Below, piece after piece: positions 19,045 through 27,209 of a stretch of DNA of 64,000 nucleotides. Where the stretch lies: assembly GCF_013426915.1 (NCBI RefSeq), contig NZ_AP023181.1, forward strand, positions 992,001 to 1,056,000. Direction: 5' to 3'. Every line of letters starts with the position of its first letter. The first letter of the stretch is position 1. Made by a program: the position numbers and the translations under genes. The notes beneath the pieces are model-generated. The model saw only the letters and a program-made list of their open reading frames with translations, had not been told where the DNA came from and searched no databases. Source of the DNA: Paraburkholderia sp. PGU19 (GTDB lineage: Bacteria; Pseudomonadota; Gammaproteobacteria; Burkholderiales; Burkholderiaceae).

Positions 19045-19144
19045 GCTTGCTTCCTGAAGGCGAGTGCTGATCTTCACGCAACCGTTTTGGCAGGGACGAG
19101 AGGCGGTTGCGGATCATGGGAAAAAGAGAAGTCTACGAAACGGT

Positions 19145-19183
19145 CTGATATCTTTCTAATGAAAATTGGCGCCGAACTGATAT
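19145..19183. promoter_or_regulatory. CTGATAT direct repeat between the dehydratase and LysR genes
   Basis: CTGATAT occurs at 19145-19151 and 19177-19183, 32 bp apart (about three helical turns), in the AT-rich 165-bp region between the divergent genes. This spacing and position would suit binding by the adjacent LysR regulator, but the role is inferred and no footprint-like dyad was found. Confidence 0.3.
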
Positions 19184-19209
19184 TGCTTTAATTATTGGTA
19201 TTAACCCTT

Positions 19210-20160
19210 ATGCTTGATTCGAACCCCTGGTATGTCCGCACGCGGCTGAAGACGCGGCAACTGCTGCTGCTCGTCGCGCTCGACGAAGAAGGCAATATCC
19301 ACCGCGCCGCCGACGCGCTGAGCATGTCCCAGCCCGCCGCGTCGAAGCTGCTGCGCGAACTGGAAGAAATGCTGGATGCGCCGCTGTTCGAGCGGATGCC
19401 GCGCGGCATGCGGCCTACGCTCTACGGCGAGGTCATGATTCGCCACGCGCGTTCCGTGGTCGGCAGTCTCGATCAGGCGCGCGAGGAAGTGCTCGCGCTG
19501 AAGTCCGGGCAGCTTGGGCGCGTGGCCGTCGGCACGATCACGTCGCCCGCCGTCAGCCTGCTGCCCGCCGCGATTGCGCAGGTCAAGCAGCACCATCCCG
19601 GCTTGAGCGTGAGCGTCGAAATCGACAGCAGCAACGTGCTGCTCGAAAGCCTCGCGCAAGACAAGCTCGACCTCGTGATCGGCCGGCTCTCCGTCGAACA
19701 TGACAAGCTGCATCTGCGCTACGAGCCTCTCGCTGAGGAACAGGCGCTCGCCGTCGCCCGTTCGGGTCATCCGTTGCTGGCGTCGCAATCGCTGACGCTG
19801 GCGGATGTCGTCGACGCGTCGTGGGTCGTGCCGCCCGCGCAAAGCGTGCTGCGCCATCGCTTCGAGCTGATGTTCCAGCGTCAAAGCCTCGCGCCGCCGT
19901 CCAACGTGGTCGAAAGCGCGGAACTGCTGTTTGTCACGAGCCTGCTGTCGCAAAGCGACATGCTTGCTGTGCTCGCCGCCGAGGTCGCGCATTACTACGC
20001 AGCGCACGGCCTGCTGTCGATCCTGCCGCTCGACATGCCGCTGCGGATGGACGACTTCGGCATCATCACGCGCACCGGGCAGTTGCTGTCGCCTGCTTCG
20101 ACGCAGGTGGTGCGCGCGTTGAAGCAGGTGGCGGGCGAGCTTTACGGCGCGATTACGTGA
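19210..20160 (+). CDS. LysR-family regulator of the sugar-acid operon
   Basis: A 316-residue LysR-type regulator, N-terminal winged helix-turn-helix (TRQLLLLVALDEEGNIHRAA, then MSQPAASKLLRELEEMLD) and C-terminal periplasmic-binding-protein-like effector domain. The N-terminal form, starting with residues before a TRLKTRQL helix, resembles GbpR-type regulators linked to pentose and galactose-related catabolism. It is divergent from the dehydratase gene, the common arrangement for control of the adjacent operon by a sugar-acid inducer. I chose the ATG at 19210; an in-frame TTG at 19195 is less likely. Its stop lies just three bases from the remnant described next. Confidence 0.9.
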   Translation: MLDSNPWYVRTRLKTRQLLLLVALDEEGNIHRAADALSMSQPAASKLLRELEEMLDAPLFERMPRGMRPTLYGEVMIRHARSVVGSLDQAREEVLALKSGQLGRVAVGTITSPAVSLLPAAIAQVKQHHPGLSVSVEIDSSNVLLESLAQDKLDLVIGRLSVEHDKLHLRYEPLAEEQALAVARSGHPLLASQSLTLADVVDASWVVPPAQSVLRHRFELMFQRQSLAPPSNVVESAELLFVTSLLSQSDMLAVLAAEVAHYYAAHGLLSILPLDMPLRMDDFGIITRTGQLLSPASTQVVRALKQVAGELYGAIT

Positions 20161-20163
20161 AGC

Positions 20164-20283
20164 TCAATACGTGGCGAGGCCGCCCGACAGATCGAACACT
20201 GCGTTCCGCAACCGCATAGCCGATGTCTTGCGCGCCGCCCGTGACGATGGCAGCGCGCGCTGCGTGAAGTCGTACTGGTTCAT
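20164..20283 (-). pseudogene. Internally deleted remnant of a short-chain dehydrogenase/reductase
   Basis: An ATG at 20283, with GAGGAG upstream and 13 bases after the FAH-hydrolase stop, begins MNQYDFTQRA; one base frame later the DNA encodes AIVTGGAQDIGYAVAER, the N-terminal TGxxxGIG cofactor motif of an SDR (with Asp for the first Gly after GAQ). It is then joined directly to VFDLSGGLATY and a stop, the characteristic SDR C-terminus. Roughly 200 residues are therefore missing, plus a frameshift near codon 10. The literal open frame is 39 codons. By position it was probably the 2-keto-3-deoxy-fuconate/rhamnonate dehydrogenase partner of the hydrolase upstream; that identity is inferred. Confidence 0.8.
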
Positions 20284-20296
20284 CAGCGCGCTCCTC

Positions 20297-21142
20297 TTAT
20301 GCGGCGACGGTACGTTGCTGCTGCTCGCCGAGTCCTTCGATGCCGAGGCGCATCGTCTGCCCTGCGCGCAGATAGACGGGCTCGGGCTTATGTCCCATGC
20401 CGACGCCCGGCGGCGTGCCCGTCGAGATCACATCGCCTGGTTGCAGGCTCATGAACCCGCTCAAATAAGAGACGATCTGCGCGACGTTGAAGATCATCGT
20501 GCTGGTGTTGCCGTTCTGATAACGCTTGCCGTCCACTTCGAGCCAAAGGGCGAGCCGCTGCGGGTCGGGGATTTCGTCAGCGGTGACGAGCCATGGGCCG
20601 ATCGGGCCGAACGTGTCGCAGCCCTTGCCCTTGTCCCACGTGCCGCCGCGCTCGATCTGATACTCGCGTTCGGAAACATCGTTGACGACGCAATAGCCCG
20701 CGACGTGGCTGAGCGCGTCGGCTTCTTCGATATACGTGCCGCCCTTGCCGATCACCACACCCAGCTCGACTTCCCAGTCGGTCTTTTGCGAGCCGCGCGG
20801 GATGCGCACGTCGTCATTCGGACCGACGACCGCCGACGTCCACTTGCCGAACACGACAGGCTCGCCCGGCACGGGCAGATTCGATTCCGCGGCGTGGTCC
20901 GCGTAGTTCAGCCCGATGCAGATGAACTTACCGATGCGGCCCACGCAGGCGCCGATGCGCTCTTCGGCGGAAACGATGGGGAGCGACTCGATATCGATCT
21001 GACGCAGCCGCTCCAGCGATTCAGGCAACAGCGTCGAGCCCGCGACATCGTCGATCACGCCGGACAGATCGCGTATTGTGCACTTGCGGTCGAGAATGCC
21101 GGGCTTTTCGTGGCCCGGGGCGCCGTATCGGAGCAATTTCAT
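20297..21142 (-). CDS. Fumarylacetoacetate hydrolase family protein, likely 2,4-diketo-3-deoxy-sugar-acid hydrolase
   Basis: A 281-residue FAH-fold metal-dependent hydrolase cleaving a C-C bond in a diketo acid. Motifs: CIGLNYADHAAESN (about 92-105), WEVELGVVIGKGG with the metal-binding Glu residues (about 140-152), VNDVSEREYQ, and the C-terminal QPGDVISTGTPPGVGMG. This subtype is common in the non-phosphorylated L-fucose/L-rhamnose pathway, where it splits 2,4-diketo-3-deoxy-L-fuconate to pyruvate and lactate; annotation as ureidoglycolate lyase is a frequent alternative. GAGGAA precedes the ATG. The SDR that should precede this step survives only as the fragment downstream. Confidence 0.85.
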   Translation of the reverse strand: MKLLRYGAPGHEKPGILDRKCTIRDLSGVIDDVAGSTLLPESLERLRQIDIESLPIVSAEERIGACVGRIGKFICIGLNYADHAAESNLPVPGEPVVFGKWTSAVVGPNDDVRIPRGSQKTDWEVELGVVIGKGGTYIEEADALSHVAGYCVVNDVSEREYQIERGGTWDKGKGCDTFGPIGPWLVTADEIPDPQRLALWLEVDGKRYQNGNTSTMIFNVAQIVSYLSGFMSLQPGDVISTGTPPGVGMGHKPEPVYLRAGQTMRLGIEGLGEQQQRTVAA

Positions 21143-21303
21143 GTGATTCCTCGTTTCCAGTTGACTGAGCTACATTGCGTCTGCCGGACAATGTAGGGAA
21201 ACGGGACTGGGTTGAATAATGAAAGCTGCTGCGCGGGTGATAACTTCTGGTTATCGTGGGGACGACCACTCAGAAGAATACACGCAGGCTCTTTTGCTCC
21301 ACG

Positions 21304-21735
21304 TCAGGCCTTGTGAGTAGACAACAAAATGCTGGTCTCGGTATTCGCGATTCCGTCGATCATGCGAATCGCCCCCAGCACGCGATCAAAATTCTCCAGC
21401 GAGTCCGCATGCAACTCGGCGATCAGATCCCAGCGCCCATTAGTGCTGTGAATCGTCGCTACGTTCGGATGCCCGCGCAACACCTTGATCACTTCAGCGG
21501 CGCGATTGCCGTGCACGGCGATCGACATCAGCGCGCGGATCCGATGCTTCTCCGCCGCCTGCTTGAGACGCACCGTATAGCCCACGATCACGCCATTCTT
21601 TTCCAGCCGGGCCAGCCGGTTTTGTACCGTTGCGCGCGCGACTCTTAGCTCCTTCGCGAGCGTGACGACAGAGGCGCGAGCGTCGTCGCGCAACAGGGCG
21701 ATGAGCTGGCGATCGACGTCGTCGAGATTGATCAT
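21304..21735 (-). CDS. Lrp/AsnC-family transcription regulator
   Basis: A 143-residue feast/famine regulator: N-terminal helix-turn-helix (DVDRQLIALLRDDARASVVT, then LRVARATVQNRLARLEKNGV) and C-terminal RAM domain binding an amino acid at the dimer interface. It is divergent from the ornithine cyclodeaminase gene with 218 bp between, so it probably controls that gene and the CtlX-like gene in response to ornithine, arginine or a related amino acid (inference). AGG lies about nine bases before the ATG. Confidence 0.93.
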   Translation of the reverse strand: MINLDDVDRQLIALLRDDARASVVTLAKELRVARATVQNRLARLEKNGVIVGYTVRLKQAAEKHRIRALMSIAVHGNRAAEVIKVLRGHPNVATIHSTNGRWDLIAELHADSLENFDRVLGAIRMIDGIANTETSILLSTHKA

Positions 21736-21953
21736 GTCAGTACCTTTGGTGCGATGAGCGGGCTTCGAGCATACGGCTACTACGCCATGTGCAATAGCTG
21801 TAATTGAACAGAATGCCAGCCCGATCTATCAGAGTGCCGGAAATCTCAGCAGATTCAGTAAGTTTGCCATCTTTCTGTTGGCTTCACGGGCGGAAATAAT
21901 GTCTCTATCGGGCGGCACATCCAGCCCGCAAAACCATCACCGGAGACAACACC

Positions 21954-23015
21954 ATGACCCGCTTCCTCGACGTTCCCGCCGCCAGCCGACTCGTTGCGAG
22001 CGTCGGCGTGCCGCGCTTTATCGACGAACTCGTCAGCACCTTGCGGGCCGACTTTCTTCGATGGGCGGAGTTCGACAAATCGCCGCGCGTCGCGTGCCAT
22101 TCGCGCGACGGCGTGATCGAACTGATGCCCGTAGCCGACGCGAAGCTGTTCGCCTTCAAGTACGTCAACGGCCACCCCGTCAACGCGCAACGCGGCATTC
22201 ACACGGTGATGGCATTCGGTGCGCTCGCCGATGTCGATACCGGTTATCCGCTGCTGCTTGCCGAACTCACGCTGACCACCGCGCTGCGCACGGCGGCGAC
22301 CTCGGTGCTCGCCGCCAAAGCGCTCGCGCGTCCCAACTCGAAAACGATGGCGCTGATCGGCAACGGCGCGCAAAGCGAATTCCAGGCGATCGCCTTTCAC
22401 ACGCAACTCGGCATCGACGAAATCCGGGTGTTCGATGTCGATTCGCTCGCAACCGACAAGCTCGTTCGCAATCTGTCCGCGTGGCCTGCGCTGCGGGTCG
22501 TGCGCGCAGCATCGACAGCCGAGGCCGTGCGCGGCGCCGATATCGTGACGACCGTGACCGCCGACAAAGCCCACGCGACCATCGTCATGCCGGAAATGAT
22601 CCAGCCCGGCATGCATCTGAACGCAGTGGGCGGCGATTGTCCCGGCAAGACCGAGCTGCATGCCGACGTGCTGCGCATGGGCCGTGTGATCGTCGAGTAC
22701 GAACCGCAAACGCGTATCGAAGGCGATATCCAGCAAATGCCCGCCGACTTTCCCGTCGTCGAACTCTGGCGCGTGCTGAAGGGCGAAGCCGCAGGCCGGG
22801 AAAGCGCATCGCAGGTCACGATCTTCGATTCCGTCGGCTTCGCGCTCGAAGACTATTCCGCCTTGCGCTATCTGTACGCGCTCGCGATGCAATACGCCGC
22901 TGGCACAGAGATTTCTCTGATTCCCCCCGCCGCAGATCCGAAGAACCTCTTCGCGTTGATCGGCACCCAGAGCGCGCCGGTGCCGCAAAACGCCGGGATC
23001 GAACTGGCGCATTGA
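21954..23015 (+). CDS. Ornithine cyclodeaminase
   Basis: Converts L-ornithine to L-proline and ammonia with bound NAD. The 353-residue protein has the ornithine cyclodeaminase/mu-crystallin fold: FKYVNGHP (about 64-71), the Rossmann motif IGNGAQSEFQ (about 122-131) and VGGDCPGKTE (about 224-233), whose Asp is the family's catalytic residue. Length and the DCPGKTE motif favour true OCD over alanine dehydrogenase relatives. GGAG precedes the ATG. With the next gene it forms a citrulline-ornithine-proline route under the divergent Lrp regulator. Confidence 0.92.
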   Translation: MTRFLDVPAASRLVASVGVPRFIDELVSTLRADFLRWAEFDKSPRVACHSRDGVIELMPVADAKLFAFKYVNGHPVNAQRGIHTVMAFGALADVDTGYPLLLAELTLTTALRTAATSVLAAKALARPNSKTMALIGNGAQSEFQAIAFHTQLGIDEIRVFDVDSLATDKLVRNLSAWPALRVVRAASTAEAVRGADIVTTVTADKAHATIVMPEMIQPGMHLNAVGGDCPGKTELHADVLRMGRVIVEYEPQTRIEGDIQQMPADFPVVELWRVLKGEAAGRESASQVTIFDSVGFALEDYSALRYLYALAMQYAAGTEISLIPPAADPKNLFALIGTQSAPVPQNAGIELAH

Positions 23016-23057
23016 ATCACCATCGTCTCATTGCTCAACTGTCTTCTGCGTGCACAC

Positions 23058-23999
23058 ATGAACCGCTTGTCGATACAGGCCCCGTCGGCCGTCGTGATGG
23101 TACGGCCGCACCGCTTCACACCCAATCCCGAAACCGCCGGCGACAACGCCTTTCAACGCGCGCCCGAATCGCAAGACCATGCCGATGCGTGCGCCCTGGC
23201 CGACACGGCGCGCGACGAAGTGACGGCCGCCGCGCAACGCCTGTCCGAGGCGGGCGTCCGCGTGCATGTGTTCGATGACCTTGGGGACAACGGCACGCCC
23301 GACTCCGTCTTCCCCAACAACTGGTTCTCGACGCATCCGGGCGGCCATGTCGCGCTGTATCCGATGTACAGCCGCAACCGCCGACGCGAGCGGCGCACGG
23401 ATGTGATCGAGATGCTCAAGGCCGAGTATCGCGTGCAGGATGTCGTCGACTATTCGGGCCTTGAACACGACGATATTTTTCTGGAAGGTACGGGCGCGAT
23501 GGTGCTCGATCACGTGACGCGTATCGCGTACACGGCGCGCTCGCGACGCGCGGACCCCGTTGCGCTCGAACGCTTCTGCACGCACTTCAACTTCGAGCCG
23601 ATGTGCTTCGATACGGCTGATTCCCACGGGCAACCCGTCTATCACACGAACGTGATGATGAGTGTCGCGACGGACTTCGCGCTCGTTGGCTTCGACGTGA
23701 TCCGCGATGCAACCCGGCGCGAGCATATTCATCGGCGGCTCGCGGAAACGGGACGCACGGTGATCGCGCTCGACAATGCGCAGCTTGGTCATTTCGCGGG
23801 CAACGCGCTGGAACTGACGGGCCGCGATGGCCGCGTGCTCGCGCTCTCGCGGCGTGCGCTTGGCTGTCTCACGCAACGGCAGCGCAGGCTGATCGAGCGG
23901 TCCGCGCAGCTGTTGCCGCTCGACGTGCCGACTATTGAACTGGCGGGTGGCTCAGTGCGTTGCATGCTCGCCGGTATTCACCTGGCGCGTCGCAGCTGA
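23058..23999 (+). CDS. ctlX: CtlX-type citrulline hydrolase (guanidino-group-modifying superfamily)
   Basis: A 313-residue member of the amidinotransferase/arginine deiminase superfamily. VFPNNWFSTHPGG (about 84-96), LEGTGAMVLDH, the catalytic His in VYHTNVMMSV and a C-terminal Cys in GGSVRCMLAGIHL are the superfamily's catalytic landmarks. This subtype is known as CtlX, which hydrolyses citrulline to ornithine, carbon dioxide and ammonia, and is often annotated arginine deiminase-related. Following ornithine cyclodeaminase by 42 bases, it would supply that enzyme's substrate. I prefer ATG 23058 to a TTG at 23031. Older 'amidinotransferase' names are alternatives. Confidence 0.82.
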   Translation: MNRLSIQAPSAVVMVRPHRFTPNPETAGDNAFQRAPESQDHADACALADTARDEVTAAAQRLSEAGVRVHVFDDLGDNGTPDSVFPNNWFSTHPGGHVALYPMYSRNRRRERRTDVIEMLKAEYRVQDVVDYSGLEHDDIFLEGTGAMVLDHVTRIAYTARSRRADPVALERFCTHFNFEPMCFDTADSHGQPVYHTNVMMSVATDFALVGFDVIRDATRREHIHRRLAETGRTVIALDNAQLGHFAGNALELTGRDGRVLALSRRALGCLTQRQRRLIERSAQLLPLDVPTIELAGGSVRCMLAGIHLARRS

Positions 24000-24028
24000 A
24001 GTCCGCTCAGGAACTGACTCTTTTCGAC

Positions 24029-24057
24029 AACCCATGGCCAGCCGCAGGCGATGGGTT
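24029..24057. terminator. Stem-loop between convergent ctlX-like and LysR genes
   Basis: AACCCAT at 24029-24035 pairs with ATGGGTT at 24051-24057 around a 15-base loop with some inner pairing. It sits in the 70-bp gap between two convergent genes and may end both transcripts. There is no long T run, so the assignment is tentative. Confidence 0.45.
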
Positions 24058-24069
24058 ATTCGATCCAGC

Positions 24070-24942
24070 TTACCGACCTAACCGCTCCCGAAGAAATCCG
24101 ATGAAGTGCTGTGTTTTCGCGGGCAACAGACGGGTTTCCGTGATTGCGTAGACTGGCGTGGCTATGCCTTCCCATTCGGGCATGATGTGCCGCAGCTTCC
24201 CGCTGGCCAGTTCATCGGCGACGATTTCTTCGGGCAGCAGCACGATGCCCATATCGAGCGTCGCCAGCCGCCGGATCATGCCGACGCTGTTGAGCGTGAA
24301 CCGTCCTCCCACAGGCACCGTGACGCTCCGTCTTCCGTTGTTCAATGTCCATGCATTCGCTCGCAGGATGCCCAGGCACTCGTGTCGTTCCAGATCGACG
24401 GGCTTGCGCGGCTCGCCAGCCTGTTCGAGATAACCCGCCGATGCGTATAGCCTGGGCCGAAGCGACGCCAATGGCCGCGCAATGAGTTGCGAATCCGCGG
24501 GCTCGCCCATGCGTATCGCTACGTCGAAGGGTTCGCTGACCAGATCGACCTGCCGTGGCGTCAAGTCGAAGTCGAAGGTGATGCCGGGGTAGAGGCGGGC
24601 GAATTCCGCGATCAATGGCGCGAGGTACGTCACGGCGAAGTCGACTGGCAACGATGCGCGAAGCACGCCGCTGGGGTTCGCAAGCATGTCGCCGAGCTGC
24701 TCGTGCGCGAGGCGCGCTTCGTCGACGATACGTTTGCAGCGCTCGAAATAGAGCTGCCCGGCCTCCGTCAGCTCGATCCTGCGTGTGGTCCGGTGCAGAA
24801 GACGCAATCCGATCGCTTTCTCCAGCGTCGCGATGCGCCTGGACAACGTCGAGTTCGGCATATCCAGCACCTGCGCAGCGTGACGAAAGCCTTTGGCTTT
24901 GACGACCTCGACGAACAGCGCCATGTCATTGAGTAGCTCCAC
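24070..24942 (-). CDS. LysR-family regulator
   Basis: A 290-residue LysR-type regulator of the DmlR-like subgroup: MELLNDMALFVEVVKAKGF at the start, helix-turn-helix around HAAQVLDMPNSTLSRRIATL, and a substrate-binding domain with YLAPLIAEFARLYPGI. It is divergent from the Old Yellow Enzyme gene 156 bp away and very likely regulates it, a frequent pairing for such reductases. No specific operator was recognised in the AT-rich intergenic region. Confidence 0.92.
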   Translation of the reverse strand: MELLNDMALFVEVVKAKGFRHAAQVLDMPNSTLSRRIATLEKAIGLRLLHRTTRRIELTEAGQLYFERCKRIVDEARLAHEQLGDMLANPSGVLRASLPVDFAVTYLAPLIAEFARLYPGITFDFDLTPRQVDLVSEPFDVAIRMGEPADSQLIARPLASLRPRLYASAGYLEQAGEPRKPVDLERHECLGILRANAWTLNNGRRSVTVPVGGRFTLNSVGMIRRLATLDMGIVLLPEEIVADELASGKLRHIMPEWEGIATPVYAITETRLLPAKTQHFIGFLRERLGR

Positions 24943-25098
24943 GTCTACTGCTCCATCAATGGATCAATGTTCTGCAAATTACCATATTTATCCCGAGGAT
25001 GAAGCGGGCGATGATCTGTTCCTGACGAGTGCACTACCCGGTCGCGTGAGTGACCTGCAGTCAGCCGTCTTTCATTCAAACGAATCAAGGATTACGTC

Positions 25099-26172
25099 AT
25101 GAACTCATTGTTCGATTCCGTCCGCGTCGGTCGACACCTGCTGCGCAACCGCCTGGTCATGGCGCCGATGACGCGCTCGCGCGCGCAGTTCGACGGAACG
25201 CCGGGCGAACTGGCCGCCGAGTATTACGCCCAGCGCGCAGACATCGGGCTGATCGTCACCGAGGGCACGCAGCCTTCGGACGACGGGCAGGGGTATCTCA
25301 CCACGCCCGGCATTTATACGGATGCACATGTCGCTGGCTGGAAAAAGGTGACGTCGGCCGTCCATGCAAAAGGCGGACATCTCTTCATCCAGCTCATGCA
25401 TGCCGGGCGCATGTCGCATCCCGACAATACGCCGCATCATCGTCAGGGCGTCGCGCCTTCCGCGATCGCGCCGGGCACGGGTATGTTCACGCCCACGGGC
25501 ATGCAGGAGATACCCGAACCACGCGCGCTGAGCACGAGCGAAATCCGTCAGACCGTCCAGGATTTCCGTCACGCGGCGCGCCGTGCGATCGACGCCGGCG
25601 CCGATGGCGTCGAAATCCACGGCGCGAACGCTTATCTGGTTCAGCAGTTCTTCGCGCCGAGCGCAAATATGCGCACCGACGACTACGGCGGCTCGATCGA
25701 AAATCGCGCCCGCTTTGCCATCGAAGTAGCCACGGCAATCGCCGGTGAAATCGGCGCGGAGCGCACCGCCATCCGGCTGTCGCCCGGAACGACGATGTGG
25801 GGCATCGACGAAGGCGCCGAAGGCCCGGATCTGTACCGCTTCCTGGTCGCCGAACTCGACAAGCTGGGGTTGGCTTACGTCCACATCATGCATCAGGGCA
25901 ACGAGGTGCTACTCTCCGACATCCGCAAGTTATGGACACGGGCTCTCATCGTGAACCGCCCCGGCCGTCCGCTTGAACGGGTCGGCAGCGATCTGGCCTC
26001 AGGACTGGCCGATCTGGAGTCATACGGCCAGATGGTGTTGGCGAATCCCGATTTCGTTGCACGGTTGACCGCTAATTCAACGATGAATGAAGCGAACCGG
26101 ATGACGTTCTTCGGTGGGGACGCGCGGGGATACACGGATTATCCGCACTTGCACGACGCTGCCGATGCCTGA
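25099..26172 (+). CDS. Old Yellow Enzyme family alkene reductase
   Basis: An FMN-dependent NAD(P)H:flavin oxidoreductase of 357 residues reducing activated C=C bonds, nitro compounds or maleimides. Motifs: NRLVMAPMTRSRA (about 14-26), GLIVTEGTQPS, HIS/Asn pair in GVEIHGANAYLVQQF (about 174-188; most relatives have HGANGYL), DDYGGSIENR (about 194-203) and a C-terminal Gly-rich phosphate-binding region. NemA-like by length and motif. The catalytic Tyr is not in the usual HGANGYL place because of the Ala substitution, though the following YL is kept. Controlled probably by the divergent LysR. Confidence 0.92.
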   Translation: MNSLFDSVRVGRHLLRNRLVMAPMTRSRAQFDGTPGELAAEYYAQRADIGLIVTEGTQPSDDGQGYLTTPGIYTDAHVAGWKKVTSAVHAKGGHLFIQLMHAGRMSHPDNTPHHRQGVAPSAIAPGTGMFTPTGMQEIPEPRALSTSEIRQTVQDFRHAARRAIDAGADGVEIHGANAYLVQQFFAPSANMRTDDYGGSIENRARFAIEVATAIAGEIGAERTAIRLSPGTTMWGIDEGAEGPDLYRFLVAELDKLGLAYVHIMHQGNEVLLSDIRKLWTRALIVNRPGRPLERVGSDLASGLADLESYGQMVLANPDFVARLTANSTMNEANRMTFFGGDARGYTDYPHLHDAADA

Positions 26173-26606
26173 GGCTGCCCGCTGTGTCGAAGCCGTCGAA
26201 CGCTGACGGGTCAGTCACTTCGGCCGTCGCCGGGCTATTGCTCGTCGGCGGCCTGTCCAACACGCGTCACGGCACGGTAACGCTCGGCGCTTCGGCGTGA
26301 AGGTGCTGGATGCACGCGGGGTGATTTATTCAAGCGCCATGCGTCGGTGCCGATTTGCTGATCATCAGCCGGCTGCCAATCTGTTTATCGTCAGATCATG
26401 CCGTAGCGGGAAGAACGATAATGCCTTAACACTTTGCATCCGCGATGCGCCCAACACCGTACAAAGGGAATTGAATCCGCGTTCACGACCGTCCAGGAGA
26501 TCCGATGCCCTCGCGACCATTGCCCGGGGACGGGCTACTGGATGCGCATCGCGCTGATACACTACGTGCACGAAGACGTACCGTGTACAGCCAGCCCGGG
26601 TGGAAC
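26173..26606. other. 434-bp stretch without a supported gene
   Basis: No convincing gene lies between the Old Yellow Enzyme and the sigma factor. A short hydrophobic frame around 26214-26300 ending GASA could be the decayed end of a membrane protein, but it has no start or family motif. The promoter of the sigma factor operon should lie in the later part; I did not find a clear hexamer pair. Confidence 0.4.
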
Positions 26607-27209
26607 ATGTCCTCAAGGCAACCGAAGGAAATGCGTGACGCGGCGCGAACGCCCACGTCTTCGGACGCTGCGGGGCGCGACGATCTGGACCGCATGCTAT
26701 CGGCTGTTGCGTTGCGCGACCGGGCTGCGTTTGAAACGCTGTATCGTCGTACATCGCCAAAGATTTTCGCCATTTGCATCAAGGTCCTGCGTGACCGGTC
26801 CGAAGCCGAGGACACGCTTCAGGACGTGTACGTCACAGCCTGGAACCAGGCGGCCACGTTCAATCCGCAGCTATCCAGCGCTCTCACGTGGCTCGGGACG
26901 ATCGCGCGCAATCGCGCAATCGATCGCATCAGGCGCCGCCGCACGGTCTCGCTTGACGAAACAACTGTCGAAGAGATCGTCGATGAATCCCCCACTCCCG
27001 CTGCCCTTGCACAACTCAGCCAGGAACGCCAGCGGCTCGAGCTGTGCCTGCAAGCGCTGCCCGATATTCAGAGAAAGGCAATCAGGGAGGCATTCTTCAC
27101 GGGTTCGTCGTACGCCGAACTGGCCGCGCGAATGAGTGTTCCGCTGGGCACCATGAAAAGCTGGATCCGCCGCAGTCTGATGCAGCTGAAGACGTGTCTT
27201 GAGCGATGA
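26607..27209 (+). CDS. ECF sigma factor (SigK-like)
   Basis: A group IV sigma factor of about 200 residues. Region 2 is seen in AFETLYRRTSPKIFAICIKVL and EAEDTLQDVYVTAWNQA, region 4 in LQALPDIQRKAIREAFF and YAELAARMSVPLGTMKSWIR. Start is uncertain: ATG 26607 follows GGGTGGA; ATG 26631 gives 193 residues and an upstream ATG at 26505 gives 234. Its last bases overlap the anti-sigma gene by ATGA, indicating coupled translation. SigK/RskA-type pairs usually control envelope or oxidative-stress genes; the target here is not visible. Confidence 0.9.
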   Translation: MSSRQPKEMRDAARTPTSSDAAGRDDLDRMLSAVALRDRAAFETLYRRTSPKIFAICIKVLRDRSEAEDTLQDVYVTAWNQAATFNPQLSSALTWLGTIARNRAIDRIRRRRTVSLDETTVEEIVDESPTPAALAQLSQERQRLELCLQALPDIQRKAIREAFFTGSSYAELAARMSVPLGTMKSWIRRSLMQLKTCLER

